The notes: generated by a model not told the origin, from the sequence alone. A DNA stretch of 5,399 nucleotides from Dehalococcoidales bacterium (GCA_016931015.1 JAFGFP010000086.1:1-5399); one strand, 5' to 3'. Shown: positions 1 through 5,050, counted from the first letter of the stretch. Translations and numbers: made by a program.

Positions 1-252
1 CTTCTGTGCTTCAGCAATGACATGCTGCGCTAGGGTAGTCTTCCCCGACGCCTCGGGACCGAATATCTCGGCGATGCGTCCCCTGGGGATACCCCCCACA
101 CCCAAGGCAAGGTCAAGAGCCAGCGAACCGGTGGGAATCGCTTCAACCGGCGGTACCGCAGCGCCCCCCAGCTTCATCACCGACCCCTTACCATACCGCT
201 TCTCGATCTGACTGATAGCCAGCTCGAGCGCCTTCTCCTTCTCTGTGGTCAT
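1..252 (-). CDS. recA: RecA recombinase, N-terminal 84 residues (cut by window edge)
   Basis: RecA is the ATP-dependent DNA strand-exchange protein of homologous recombination and the co-protease of the SOS response; it acts in the cytoplasm on single-stranded DNA. Reading the minus strand from ATG 252 gives 84 residues that match the RecA N-terminus: the oligomerisation helix (about residues 3-20), then YGKGSVMKLG (20-29), IPTGSLALDLALGVGG (39-54) and the Walker A loop GPEASGKT (65-72), followed by HVIAEAQK where the window ends. The start is supported by GAGG (261-258) five bases before the ATG and by the RecA-typical MTTEKEKALE opening. It lies 78 bases downstream of the DegV gene on the same strand, so it could be read from its own promoter, by read-through, or both. 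Nothing unusual is visible in this part; the DNA-binding loops and C-terminus lie outside the window. The identification is near certain. Confidence 0.97.
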   Translation of the reverse strand, partial: MTTEKEKALELAISQIEKRYGKGSVMKLGGAAVPPVEAIPTGSLALDLALGVGGIPRGRIAEIFGPEASGKTTLAQHVIAEAQK

Positions 253-267
253 CTTCGCCTCAGCTCA

Positions 268-296
268 ATGATAACATAACCCTAGTACCAAGACAA
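268..296 (-). promoter_or_regulatory. Putative sigma70-type promoter of recA
   Basis: On the minus strand a -35-like TTGTCT (296-291) and a -10-like TATCAT (273-268) are separated by exactly 17 bases. Transcription would begin near 261, leaving a leader of only about 9 bases before ATG 252, enough for the GAGG Shine-Dalgarno but little else. No inverted repeat resembling the E. coli (CTG-N10-CAG) or Bacillus (GAAC-N4-GTTC) LexA boxes is visible between 253 and 330. The match comes from hexamer similarity and spacing alone. Confidence 0.5.
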
Positions 297-330
297 GGCA
301 CTTACGGCAGAACCCGGCCTCCTCTCCAAC

Positions 331-1200
331 CTAGCGCCGGTCGGGCTGCCAGTCTTCGTCGCTATAGAAGGCAGCGCCGAAGAAGCCGGGGCCGAGGTGA
401 GTTCCCAGCACCGGGCCGAGTTCAACGATGTCCAGCTCAGCACAGTTAAAGGCGGCTTTAACTCTTTCCGAAAGCATCCGGGCCGACTCAAGGGCGTTAG
501 TCTGCGCCACCCCGACGTGAACTGGTACCCCCGGTTTTAAGCGGCTCTCCATAATCCCCAGAATGGACTCCATCGCCTGAGAGCTGGTTCTCAGCCGGCC
601 CAGCACCTTAACCTCCCCATCCCTGAAGTCGAGGAGCGGCTTAATCCGGAGCAGGGTGCCCAGCAGGGCCTTGGCGCCGCCGATACGCCCTCCCCGCCAC
701 AGGTACTCCAGGGTGTTAAGCATACCCACGGTATTCAGACTGCTATTCAGCCTATCGATAGACGCCTTGAGCCGGGGTAGACTCAGCCCCTCAGCCGCAC
801 CCTGAGCCGCCGGGACAATCAACATCCTGAGCGCCACGGAGAGGCAGTCAATAACCTCAATCTGCGCCTGCGGCAGCTCCTGGCGGGCCGCCAGCGCCGA
901 GTTGACCGTGCCGCTGAGCTTGCTGGAGATATGGACGGAGAGAATCGGGTGACCGCGCTCGCTAAGCTCCCGGTACACCCGGGTGAAGTCGCTGACCGCC
1001 GGCTGCGAGGTGGTCGGCACCGGGTCTCTGCCGGCCAGCCGGCGGTAGAAATCCTCACTGGTAATATCAACCCCCTCGGTGTAGATTTCCGTGCCGAAGA
1101 TAACCTTAAGCGGTACCACGCGGACGTCATAGCGGCTAATCTCCTCGGCGGAGACCCGGGCCGTGCTATCGGTAACAATCTTAACCTCGCGGGCAGGCAC
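331..1200 (-). CDS. DegV-family fatty-acid-binding protein (FakB-like)
   Basis: DegV-family proteins bind a single fatty acid; characterised members (FakB) present it to the kinase FakA for phosphorylation and entry into phospholipid synthesis. This 289-residue protein has the usual family length (about 280-290) and the expected motifs: IVTDSTA (8-14) at the first strand, TTSQPA (63-68) and ISSKLSGT (91-98) in the lipid-carboxylate pocket, LEYLWRGGRIGG (164-175), and GPVLGTHLGPGFFG (262-275) near the C-terminus. No signal peptide or membrane segment is seen, so it should be cytosolic. It starts at GTG 1200, supported by AAGGAG (1214-1209) eight bases upstream; no better ATG lies nearby. It is 78 bases upstream of recA on the same strand. 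No FakA-like kinase is encoded in the window, so the FakB role is inferred from the family; the lipid specificity cannot be read from sequence. Confidence 0.93.
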   Translation of the reverse strand: MPAREVKIVTDSTARVSAEEISRYDVRVVPLKVIFGTEIYTEGVDITSEDFYRRLAGRDPVPTTSQPAVSDFTRVYRELSERGHPILSVHISSKLSGTVNSALAARQELPQAQIEVIDCLSVALRMLIVPAAQGAAEGLSLPRLKASIDRLNSSLNTVGMLNTLEYLWRGGRIGGAKALLGTLLRIKPLLDFRDGEVKVLGRLRTSSQAMESILGIMESRLKPGVPVHVGVAQTNALESARMLSERVKAAFNCAELDIVELGPVLGTHLGPGFFGAAFYSDEDWQPDRR

Positions 1201-1223
1201 TCCCTAAACTCCTTACTAAAAGT

Positions 1224-1256
1224 CGGGCAGCGGCGCTAAGCGCTTACGGGCGCCCG
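1224..1256 (-). promoter_or_regulatory. Structured leader of the DegV gene: adjacent palindromes and possible hairpin
   Basis: Two perfect 10-base palindromes abut: TAAGCGCTTA (1237-1246) and CGGGCGCCCG (1247-1256). In the minus-strand RNA the region can also fold with CGGGC (1256-1252) pairing to GCCCG (1228-1224), followed by ACTTTTA (1223-1217), which gives a weak attenuator-like shape just before the Shine-Dalgarno of the DegV gene. Alternatively GGCGC and GCGCC (1254-1250 with 1236-1232) can pair. It could be a protein-binding operator or an RNA element; the sequence alone does not decide. Confidence 0.3.
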
Positions 1257-1273
1257 CCACCCACCGCCACCAA

Positions 1274-1302
1274 AGTATACTACCGCCCGGCAAACCAAGC
1301 AA
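1274..1302 (-). promoter_or_regulatory. Putative promoter of the DegV gene
   Basis: On the minus strand TTGCTT (1302-1297) and TATACT (1279-1274) are spaced by 17 bases. The -10 is a good match (5 of 6) and the -35 a weak one (3 of 6). Initiation near 1267 would give a leader of about 66 bases that contains the two palindromes at 1237-1256. I see no convincing terminator between the upstream fusion gene (stop at 1331) and this promoter, so read-through from upstream is also possible. Confidence 0.45.
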
Positions 1303-1330
1303 AGGTCGGCGGGCAAGTGACATAACGGGG

Positions 1331-2437
1331 CTAGTCGCTAAGCCGGGAGGGGCACTTATCGGCCAGGCAGCACCCGGAGCACCGGGGGCGGGGGCGGCAG
1401 ACATCCTTGGCCAGAGAGACGAGCAGGGCGTGGTACTCGTTAAACAGCCCGCTGTCCTGGGGCAGATAGTCTTTAAAAAGCGCCTGACAGGCGGCGTAGC
1501 TTACGCCCTCCGGCGCCAGGCCGAGCCGGCTCACGATGCGGCGGGTATAGGCATCGACCACGAAAACCGGCTTCCCCACGGCGTAAAGCAGTATCGAATC
1601 GGCCGTCTCCTCGCCGACGCCGTGAACGGAGAGAAGCTCCCGGCGCAGGGTTTCGGTATCAACCGCCGAGAGCCTGTCAATATCGTCGCCGCAGAAATCC
1701 CCCAGCCACTGGGCCAGGGCCTTAAGCTTTAGCGCCTTGGCGTTATAGTAGCCGCAGGGGCGGATAAGGCGGGCCAGTTCGTCAAGGGGCTGCCGGCGCA
1801 GCGCCTCCGGCGTGAGCGCCCCGGCCTCTTTAAGCCCGACAATCGCCTTCTCCACGTTACCCCAGGCCGCCGACTGGGTAAGGATAGCGCCGACCATGAC
1901 CTCGAAGGGGCTCTCGGCCGGCCACCAGTGCTGCGGGCCGTATGCCTTAAGCAGGCGGCGGTAAATAGCCTCCAGCCGCCGGTCTTTACCGCACTGAGCT
2001 ACCCAGGGCGGCACCCCGGCCCCGGCCACCGCATCGTCCCTAGGGATATAGGGCTTAATATCAATCACCGGGGTACCGTTAATGGCATCAAGCCCCTTAA
2101 CCTTAAGGATATTACCCCGGCGCGCAAGCAGCCTTACCGGGGTCTCGCCCAGCGGGTTCGGCCGCCTCGGTGAGCGGGTGGCAAAGAGCCCCACCAGGGG
2201 AAGCTCGCTCTTACCCTTGGGGTGAACCTTCAGGGCCGGCTTACCGGACGCGCGGTGCATCCAGAAGAGCACCAAGACGTGAGAGAACCCCTCCAGGCCA
2301 TCGAGGGCCTCAGTCAGGCGGTGGTCAATCTCAATCTCGGAGACAATCTCTTTCCAGCCCCCCGGCATGGGCTGTGTTACCTGATTCTTAACGAAACCTA
2401 TCGCCTTAAGGGTCATCTCCGGTTGCTCGATAGCCAT
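1331..2437 (-). CDS. Fusion: TrmO-type tRNA (t6A37) N6-methyltransferase plus endonuclease III-like HhH-GPD Fe-S domain
   Basis: This single 368-residue frame joins two families. Residues 8-135 are TrmO/TsaA (UPF0066, YaeB-like), which uses S-adenosylmethionine to methylate t6A37 of certain tRNAs: IGFVKN (13-18), DHRLTEALDGLEGFSHV (38-54), LFATRSPRRPNPLGE (84-98), GTPVIDIKPYIP (121-132) and a closing VPPWV (142-146). It is the short form, without the C-terminal domain of E. coli TrmO. Residues 152-368 resemble endonuclease III-related glycosylases (COG2231-like): SPFEVMVGAILTQSA (176-190), the hairpin VHGVGEETADSIL (271-283), catalytic Asp295 in VVDAYTRR, and a C-terminal Fe-S motif at Cys347, 353, 356 and 362 (C-X5-C-X2-C-X5-C). 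The residue aligned with endonuclease III Lys120 is Glu277, suggesting a glycosylase without lyase activity. The ATG at 2437 is chosen because GAGG (2450-2447) precedes it at a good distance and the promoter at 2505-2534 lies between it and the next upstream start, 2545. Domain calls are strong; the joint function is unknown. Confidence 0.92.
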   Translation of the reverse strand: MAIEQPEMTLKAIGFVKNQVTQPMPGGWKEIVSEIEIDHRLTEALDGLEGFSHVLVLFWMHRASGKPALKVHPKGKSELPLVGLFATRSPRRPNPLGETPVRLLARRGNILKVKGLDAINGTPVIDIKPYIPRDDAVAGAGVPPWVAQCGKDRRLEAIYRRLLKAYGPQHWWPAESPFEVMVGAILTQSAAWGNVEKAIVGLKEAGALTPEALRRQPLDELARLIRPCGYYNAKALKLKALAQWLGDFCGDDIDRLSAVDTETLRRELLSVHGVGEETADSILLYAVGKPVFVVDAYTRRIVSRLGLAPEGVSYAACQALFKDYLPQDSGLFNEYHALLVSLAKDVCRPRPRCSGCCLADKCPSRLSD

Positions 2438-2446
2438 CTTAACTAT

Positions 2447-2450
2447 CCTC
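2447..2450 (-). promoter_or_regulatory. Ribosome binding site that fixes the start of the fusion gene
   Basis: GAGG (2450-2447), within a GTTGAGGATAG context on the minus strand, sits nine bases before ATG 2437. The in-frame upstream start at 2545 would add 36 residues with no similarity to TrmO and would place translation upstream of the predicted promoter, so 2437 is preferred. Confidence 0.6.
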
Positions 2451-2504
2451 AACTCTAAACTGAAAGGGCTCCCCGATAACGGCCCGGTTAGAGCGCGCCA
2501 GGAA

Positions 2505-2534
2505 ATCTTAGCACAGGTCCCCTCCCAGCGACAA
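2505..2534 (-). promoter_or_regulatory. Putative extended -10 promoter of the TrmO-endonuclease III fusion gene
   Basis: On the minus strand TTGTCG (2534-2529) and TAAGAT (2510-2505) are separated by 18 bases, and TG-C (2513-2511) directly before the -10 makes an extended -10 element. The start of transcription would be near 2498, giving a leader of about 60 bases. It is divergent from, and separate from, the channel promoter at 2548-2575. Confidence 0.5.
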
Positions 2535-2547
2535 CGCCGCCCCACCC

Positions 2548-2575
2548 TTCACCGCCAGCGGAAATGTGCTACAAT
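2548..2575 (+). promoter_or_regulatory. Putative promoter of the channel-argC operon
   Basis: TTCACC (2548-2553) and TACAAT (2570-2575) are spaced by 16 bases; the -10 matches consensus at 5 of 6 positions. Initiation near 2582 gives a leader of about 15 bases before ATG 2597. An in-frame ATG at 2564 lies within the promoter and is therefore unlikely to be the start. Confidence 0.5.
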
Positions 2576-2596
2576 AGGCCTAAACAGGGGCGAAAG

Positions 2597-3601
2597 ATGG
2601 ACCCGCAGAAGAGATTACGCCGGGGACTGATTATCCTGGCCAGCATCATTGCGGCCGGCACCATCGGCTACATGTTCATCGAGGGGTGGACCGCCACCGA
2701 AGCCGTCTACATGACGGTGATAACCATCTCCACCGTAGGCTACGGCGAGGTTCATCCCTTGAGCGAGGCGGGGCGCATCTTCAGCATCGCCCTGATTCTC
2801 GGCGGCGTCAGCGGGGCGGTGTTCGTCTTCAGTGCCCTGGTGGAGTATGTCGTCGAGGGCAGAATCGGCATCGCGAGGAGGAGGCACCATATGAAAGCCA
2901 AAATAGCCAAGCTAAAAGACCACTTCATTCTCTGCGGCTACGGGCGGGTCGGGGAGGAAATCGCGCGCACCTTCAGCGACGAGGACATCCCCTTTATCGT
3001 CGTCGACAGCCGCCCGGACAATATCGCCCTTGCCGAAGCCCAGGGCTACCTCTGCCTGCTCGGCGACGCCACCAGCGATAAGGTGCTCCTCGAAGCCGGT
3101 ATCGAGCGGGCCCGGGCCCTGGTCGCCGCCGTGGGCAGCGACGCCGACAACACCTACATCGTCCTCTCGGCCCGGGGACTGCGCCCCGACCTCTTTATCG
3201 AAGCCAGGGCCAGCGCCCGAGAGGCCGAGGCCAAGCTGAAGATGGCCGGGGCCAACCGCATCGTGGCCCCGAACAGCATCGGGGCGCGCCGCATGGCCCT
3301 GCTCGCCATCCGCCCCACGGTGGCCGACTTTATCGACACGGTGAGCTTCCGCCGCGGGCGGGAGCTGCAGATGGAAAACATCGTCGTCCCCGACAACTCG
3401 CCGCTGGTCGGGCAGACGGTGGCCTCAATACGCCAGCACAGCCGGGCTAACGTCCTGGCGATAAACAGAAAGACCGGGAAGCTACTAACCAACCCCGCCG
3501 ACGAGGAAGCCATCGGGCTGGGCGACCGGTTGATAATTATGGGTACCGCCGAGCAACTGACCACCCTGGAATCCCTCTGCGAAGGAGAGAAGTGCCGATG
3601 A
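2597..3601 (+). CDS. Two-TM potassium channel with cytosolic RCK (TrkA-N/TrkA-C) domain
   Basis: This 334-residue protein has the architecture of MthK-like ligand-gated K+ channels, which assemble as tetramers in the inner membrane and are gated by a cytosolic ring of RCK domains. TM1 is about residues 10-28, the pore helix 31-44, the selectivity filter TVGYG 46-50, and TM2 about 61-88. A basic linker (RRRHH, 94-98) leads to a Rossmann RCK-N domain (about 109-225) with the nucleotide-binding GYGRVGEE (114-121) and the acidic residue Asp137 at the end of the second strand. A TrkA-C domain occupies about 255-330. The ATG at 2597 is chosen because AGGGG (2586-2590) precedes it by six bases and the promoter overlaps the alternative start at 2564. 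The last codons overlap argC by ATGA, implying translational coupling. The gating ligand cannot be read from sequence. A strong internal Shine-Dalgarno precedes Met99 (separate entry). Confidence 0.93.
   Translation: MDPQKRLRRGLIILASIIAAGTIGYMFIEGWTATEAVYMTVITISTVGYGEVHPLSEAGRIFSIALILGGVSGAVFVFSALVEYVVEGRIGIARRRHHMKAKIAKLKDHFILCGYGRVGEEIARTFSDEDIPFIVVDSRPDNIALAEAQGYLCLLGDATSDKVLLEAGIERARALVAAVGSDADNTYIVLSARGLRPDLFIEARASAREAEAKLKMAGANRIVAPNSIGARRMALLAIRPTVADFIDTVSFRRGRELQMENIVVPDNSPLVGQTVASIRQHSRANVLAINRKTGKLLTNPADEEAIGLGDRLIIMGTAEQLTTLESLCEGEKCR
2876..2893 (+). promoter_or_regulatory. Internal Shine-Dalgarno and ATG at the RCK domain boundary of the channel gene
   Basis: AGGAGGAGG (2876-2884), coding for three consecutive arginines, ends six bases before the in-frame ATG at 2891-2893 (Met99). 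This is a better ribosome binding site than that of the full-length start. Initiation here would yield a soluble 236-residue RCK protein (2891-3601) beginning just before the Rossmann fold. In MthK of Methanothermobacter a free RCK subunit is made from an internal Met at the equivalent place. Use of the site here is inference. Confidence 0.5.
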
Positions 3602-4638
3602 ACAAACCGAAGATAGGCATTATCAATACCACCGGCTATACCGGCGTCGAGCTGGCCCGCCTTCTCTCCCGACACCCGGGGGTTACCCTGACCTCGGTTA
3701 CCGGGCGCAGCAGCGCCGGAAAGAGCCTGGGCGAGGTCTTTCCCCACCTGGCCGACCTCAAGCTGACCATCGAGCCCTGCTTAAGCGAGGTCGACCTGGT
3801 CTTCTCGGCGATGCCCCACCAGGAAAGCGCCCGGGAGGTCATCCCGCTGGTAGACCGGGGGATTAAGGTGGTGGACATCAGCGCTGACTTCCGTCTTAGG
3901 GACGCCGATGACTACCCGACCTGGTACGGCTTCTGCCACCCCGCCCCCCAGCTACTCAAGCAGGCGGTGTACGGGCTCCCCGAGCTCTACCACCATCAGA
4001 TAGCGACCGCGCCGCTGGTAGCCAACCCCGGCTGCTACCCCACCGGAGCGATACTGGCCCTGGCCCCGGCGGTCAAGGCGGGCATCATCGAGCCGGAAAT
4101 CGTAATCGACAGCAAGTCGGGCCTCTCCGGGGCCGGCCGCAGCCTGAGCCTGCACACTCACTACGCCGAGGCTAACGAGGACACCAGCGCCTACGCCCTG
4201 GGGGGACACCGACATCTGGCCGAGATCATTCAGGAGCTGGGGCAGCTTTGCCCCGACAAGCCGCCCAAGATAACCTTCGTGCCGCACCTGGTGCCGATGA
4301 CCCGCGGCATACTGACCACCGGCTACGCCCCTCTCGCCGAGGGCGGGCTACCCGCCAACCAGAAGGGGATTAAGGAGCTCTGTCAGCTCTACCAGGACTT
4401 CTACCGGGATGCACCCTTCGTCCGGGTGGTGGAAACTCCCCCCCACACCAAGCACACCTGGGGGGCTAACACCTGCTTCATCCACCCCACCATCGACCCG
4501 AGAACCAGACGGCTCGTCGTGGTCAGCGCCATCGACAACCTGGTCAAGGGGGCGGCCGGTCAGGCCATCCAGAACATGAACCTGATGCTGGGTCTGGCCG
4601 AAAAAACCGGCCTGGAAGTAGCAGCGGTCTATCCTTAA
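3598..4638 (+). CDS. argC: N-acetyl-gamma-glutamyl-phosphate reductase
   Basis: ArgC catalyses the third step of arginine biosynthesis, the NADPH-dependent reduction of N-acetyl-glutamyl-5-phosphate to the semialdehyde, in the cytosol. The 346-residue length is typical. Visible motifs are the N-terminal nucleotide-binding turn NTTGYTGVE (10-18), SAMPHQ (70-75), VVDISADFRL (91-100), YGLPEL (125-130), the active-site loop VANPGCYPTG (141-150) with nucleophile Cys146, KSGLSGAGR (173-181), HRH (204-206), which carries the general-base His, FVPHLVPMTRGI (227-238), and the C-terminal DNLVKGAAGQAIQNMN (313-328). ATG 3598 overlaps the channel stop as ATGA; AAGGAG (3582-3587) serves it at 10 bases. 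A GTG at 3592 would add two residues and has only 4-base spacing. No other arg gene is in the window, so its partner is unexpectedly a K+ channel. The first Gly of the usual dinucleotide motif is replaced by Asn10. Confidence 0.96.
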   Translation: MNKPKIGIINTTGYTGVELARLLSRHPGVTLTSVTGRSSAGKSLGEVFPHLADLKLTIEPCLSEVDLVFSAMPHQESAREVIPLVDRGIKVVDISADFRLRDADDYPTWYGFCHPAPQLLKQAVYGLPELYHHQIATAPLVANPGCYPTGAILALAPAVKAGIIEPEIVIDSKSGLSGAGRSLSLHTHYAEANEDTSAYALGGHRHLAEIIQELGQLCPDKPPKITFVPHLVPMTRGILTTGYAPLAEGGLPANQKGIKELCQLYQDFYRDAPFVRVVETPPHTKHTWGANTCFIHPTIDPRTRRLVVVSAIDNLVKGAAGQAIQNMNLMLGLAEKTGLEVAAVYP

Positions 4639-4640
4639 AA

Positions 4641-4665
4641 GGCGGGAGGCTATTGACATCCCGCC
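4641..4665 (+). terminator. Possible weak terminator after argC
   Basis: GGCGGGA (4641-4647) pairs perfectly with TCCCGCC (4659-4665) around an 11-base loop, only two bases after the argC stop. The following sequence is AT-rich but lacks a clean T run, so termination may be partial. The loop and 3' arm overlap the -35 of the next promoter. Confidence 0.45.
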
Positions 4666-4681
4666 ATAAATGGTTTATCTT
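4653..4681 (+). promoter_or_regulatory. Putative promoter of the small zinc-ribbon gene
   Basis: A perfect TTGACA (4653-4658) and TATCTT (4676-4681) are separated by 17 bases. Initiation near 4688 gives a leader of about 33 bases ending in the strong Shine-Dalgarno of the 46-aa gene. The -35 lies in the loop of the hairpin at 4641-4665. Confidence 0.55.
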
Positions 4682-4720
4682 TGTTTATCGTTCGTAGTCT
4701 CTTAAAGAAAGGAGGTAACT

Positions 4721-4861
4721 ATGCAAGCTTACTGTGTGAAATGCCGCACCAAGAGGGAAATGAAGGACGCCAAGAGCATAACCATGAAGAACGGCCGACC
4801 GGCGACCCAGGGTGTCTGCCCGGTCTGCGGCACCAAGATGTTCCGCATTGGTAAGGGCTAG
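4721..4861 (+). CDS. 46-residue zinc-ribbon protein, DUF5679 type
   Basis: The small reading frame starts at ATG 4721 and ends at TAG 4859-4861. Two CXXC pairs, CVKC (5-8) and CPVC (33-36), are separated by a 24-residue basic segment that includes KREMKDAKSITMKNG (11-25), and the tail is GTKMFRIGKG. This is a one-knuckle zinc ribbon of the kind filed as DUF5679, common as I recall in Chloroflexota and Actinomycetota. The biochemical function is not known; nucleic-acid or ribosome association is plausible given the fold and positive charge, but it is inference. Evidence that it is a real gene: AAAGGAGGT (4708-4716) is an essentially ideal Shine-Dalgarno four bases before the ATG, a consensus-like promoter lies upstream, and a strong terminator follows 28 bases after the stop. 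It therefore looks like a well-expressed single-gene unit between argC and gyrB. Confidence 0.9.
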   Translation: MQAYCVKCRTKREMKDAKSITMKNGRPATQGVCPVCGTKMFRIGKG

Positions 4862-4889
4862 AGGCCGAAACCTTTTAGAATGTAATTGA

Positions 4890-4925
4890 GGCTGGATACT
4901 CAAACTCCGGGTGTCCAGCCTTTTT
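4890..4925 (+). terminator. Rho-independent terminator of the zinc-ribbon gene
   Basis: GGCTGGATAC (4890-4899) pairs with GTGTCCAGCC (4911-4920) through ten pairs, one of them G-U, around an 11-base loop, and TTTTT (4921-4925) follows directly. It separates this unit from the gyrB promoter about 20 bases further on. Confidence 0.88.
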
Positions 4926-4943
4926 GTATTCCTGCCTGCTTTC

Positions 4944-4972
4944 TTCACTTTACGGCTGAACTATGCTATAAT
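4944..4972 (+). promoter_or_regulatory. Strong extended -10 promoter of gyrB
   Basis: TTCACT (4944-4949) and a perfect TATAAT (4967-4972) are separated by 17 bases, with TG-C (4964-4966) forming an extended -10. Initiation near 4979 would leave a leader of about 100 bases before gyrB ATG 5080, and that leader opens directly with the hairpin at 4981-5026. Confidence 0.7.
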
Positions 4973-4980
4973 AATTAAGT

Positions 4981-5050
4981 GGCTACCCAGAAGTCGTACC
5001 GGGAAATCTGCGCTGCGCGGGTAGCCTTTGCTTTTACGGGCCGCCGCCCG
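4981..5050 (+). promoter_or_regulatory. Structured gyrB leader: terminator-like hairpin and second GC hairpin
   Basis: GGCTACCC (4981-4988) is perfectly complementary to GGGTAGCC (5019-5026), making an 8-pair stem over a 30-base loop, and TTTGCTTTT (5027-5035) follows. This has the shape of an intrinsic terminator at the very start of the predicted transcript. A second hairpin follows: CGGGC (5037-5041) with GCCCG (5046-5050), loop of four, then ATTTGTTCT. It may be an attenuator or a 5' stabilising stem; I do not recognise a known riboswitch. The remaining leader (5051-5079) holds only the Shine-Dalgarno GAAGG (5069-5073). Confidence 0.45.

Noticed and set aside
17..211. Plus-strand reading frame opposite recA
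   Set aside because: A shadow of the conserved recA coding sequence, without a ribosome site.
2438..2545. Upstream in-frame start (2545) adding 36 residues to the TrmO fusion
   Set aside because: The extra residues have no TrmO similarity, the predicted promoter lies downstream of it, and ATG 2437 has a good Shine-Dalgarno.
2564..2596. Upstream ATG of the channel at 2564
   Set aside because: It sits in the spacer of the TTCACC/TACAAT promoter and has no Shine-Dalgarno; ATG 2597 has AGGGG at six bases.
3592..3597. GTG at 3592 as the argC start
   Set aside because: It adds only two residues, its spacing from AAGGAG is short (4 bases), and ATG 3598 gives the usual ATGA overlap; it cannot be fully excluded.
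3154..3747. 197-residue minus-strand frame across the channel-argC junction
   Set aside because: Long only because of high GC and codon structure; it overlaps conserved motifs of two real genes and shows no domain.
4685..4948. 87-residue minus-strand reading frame across the zinc-ribbon gene
   Set aside because: It is antisense to a gene with strong start and stop signals, spans its terminator, and resembles no family I know.
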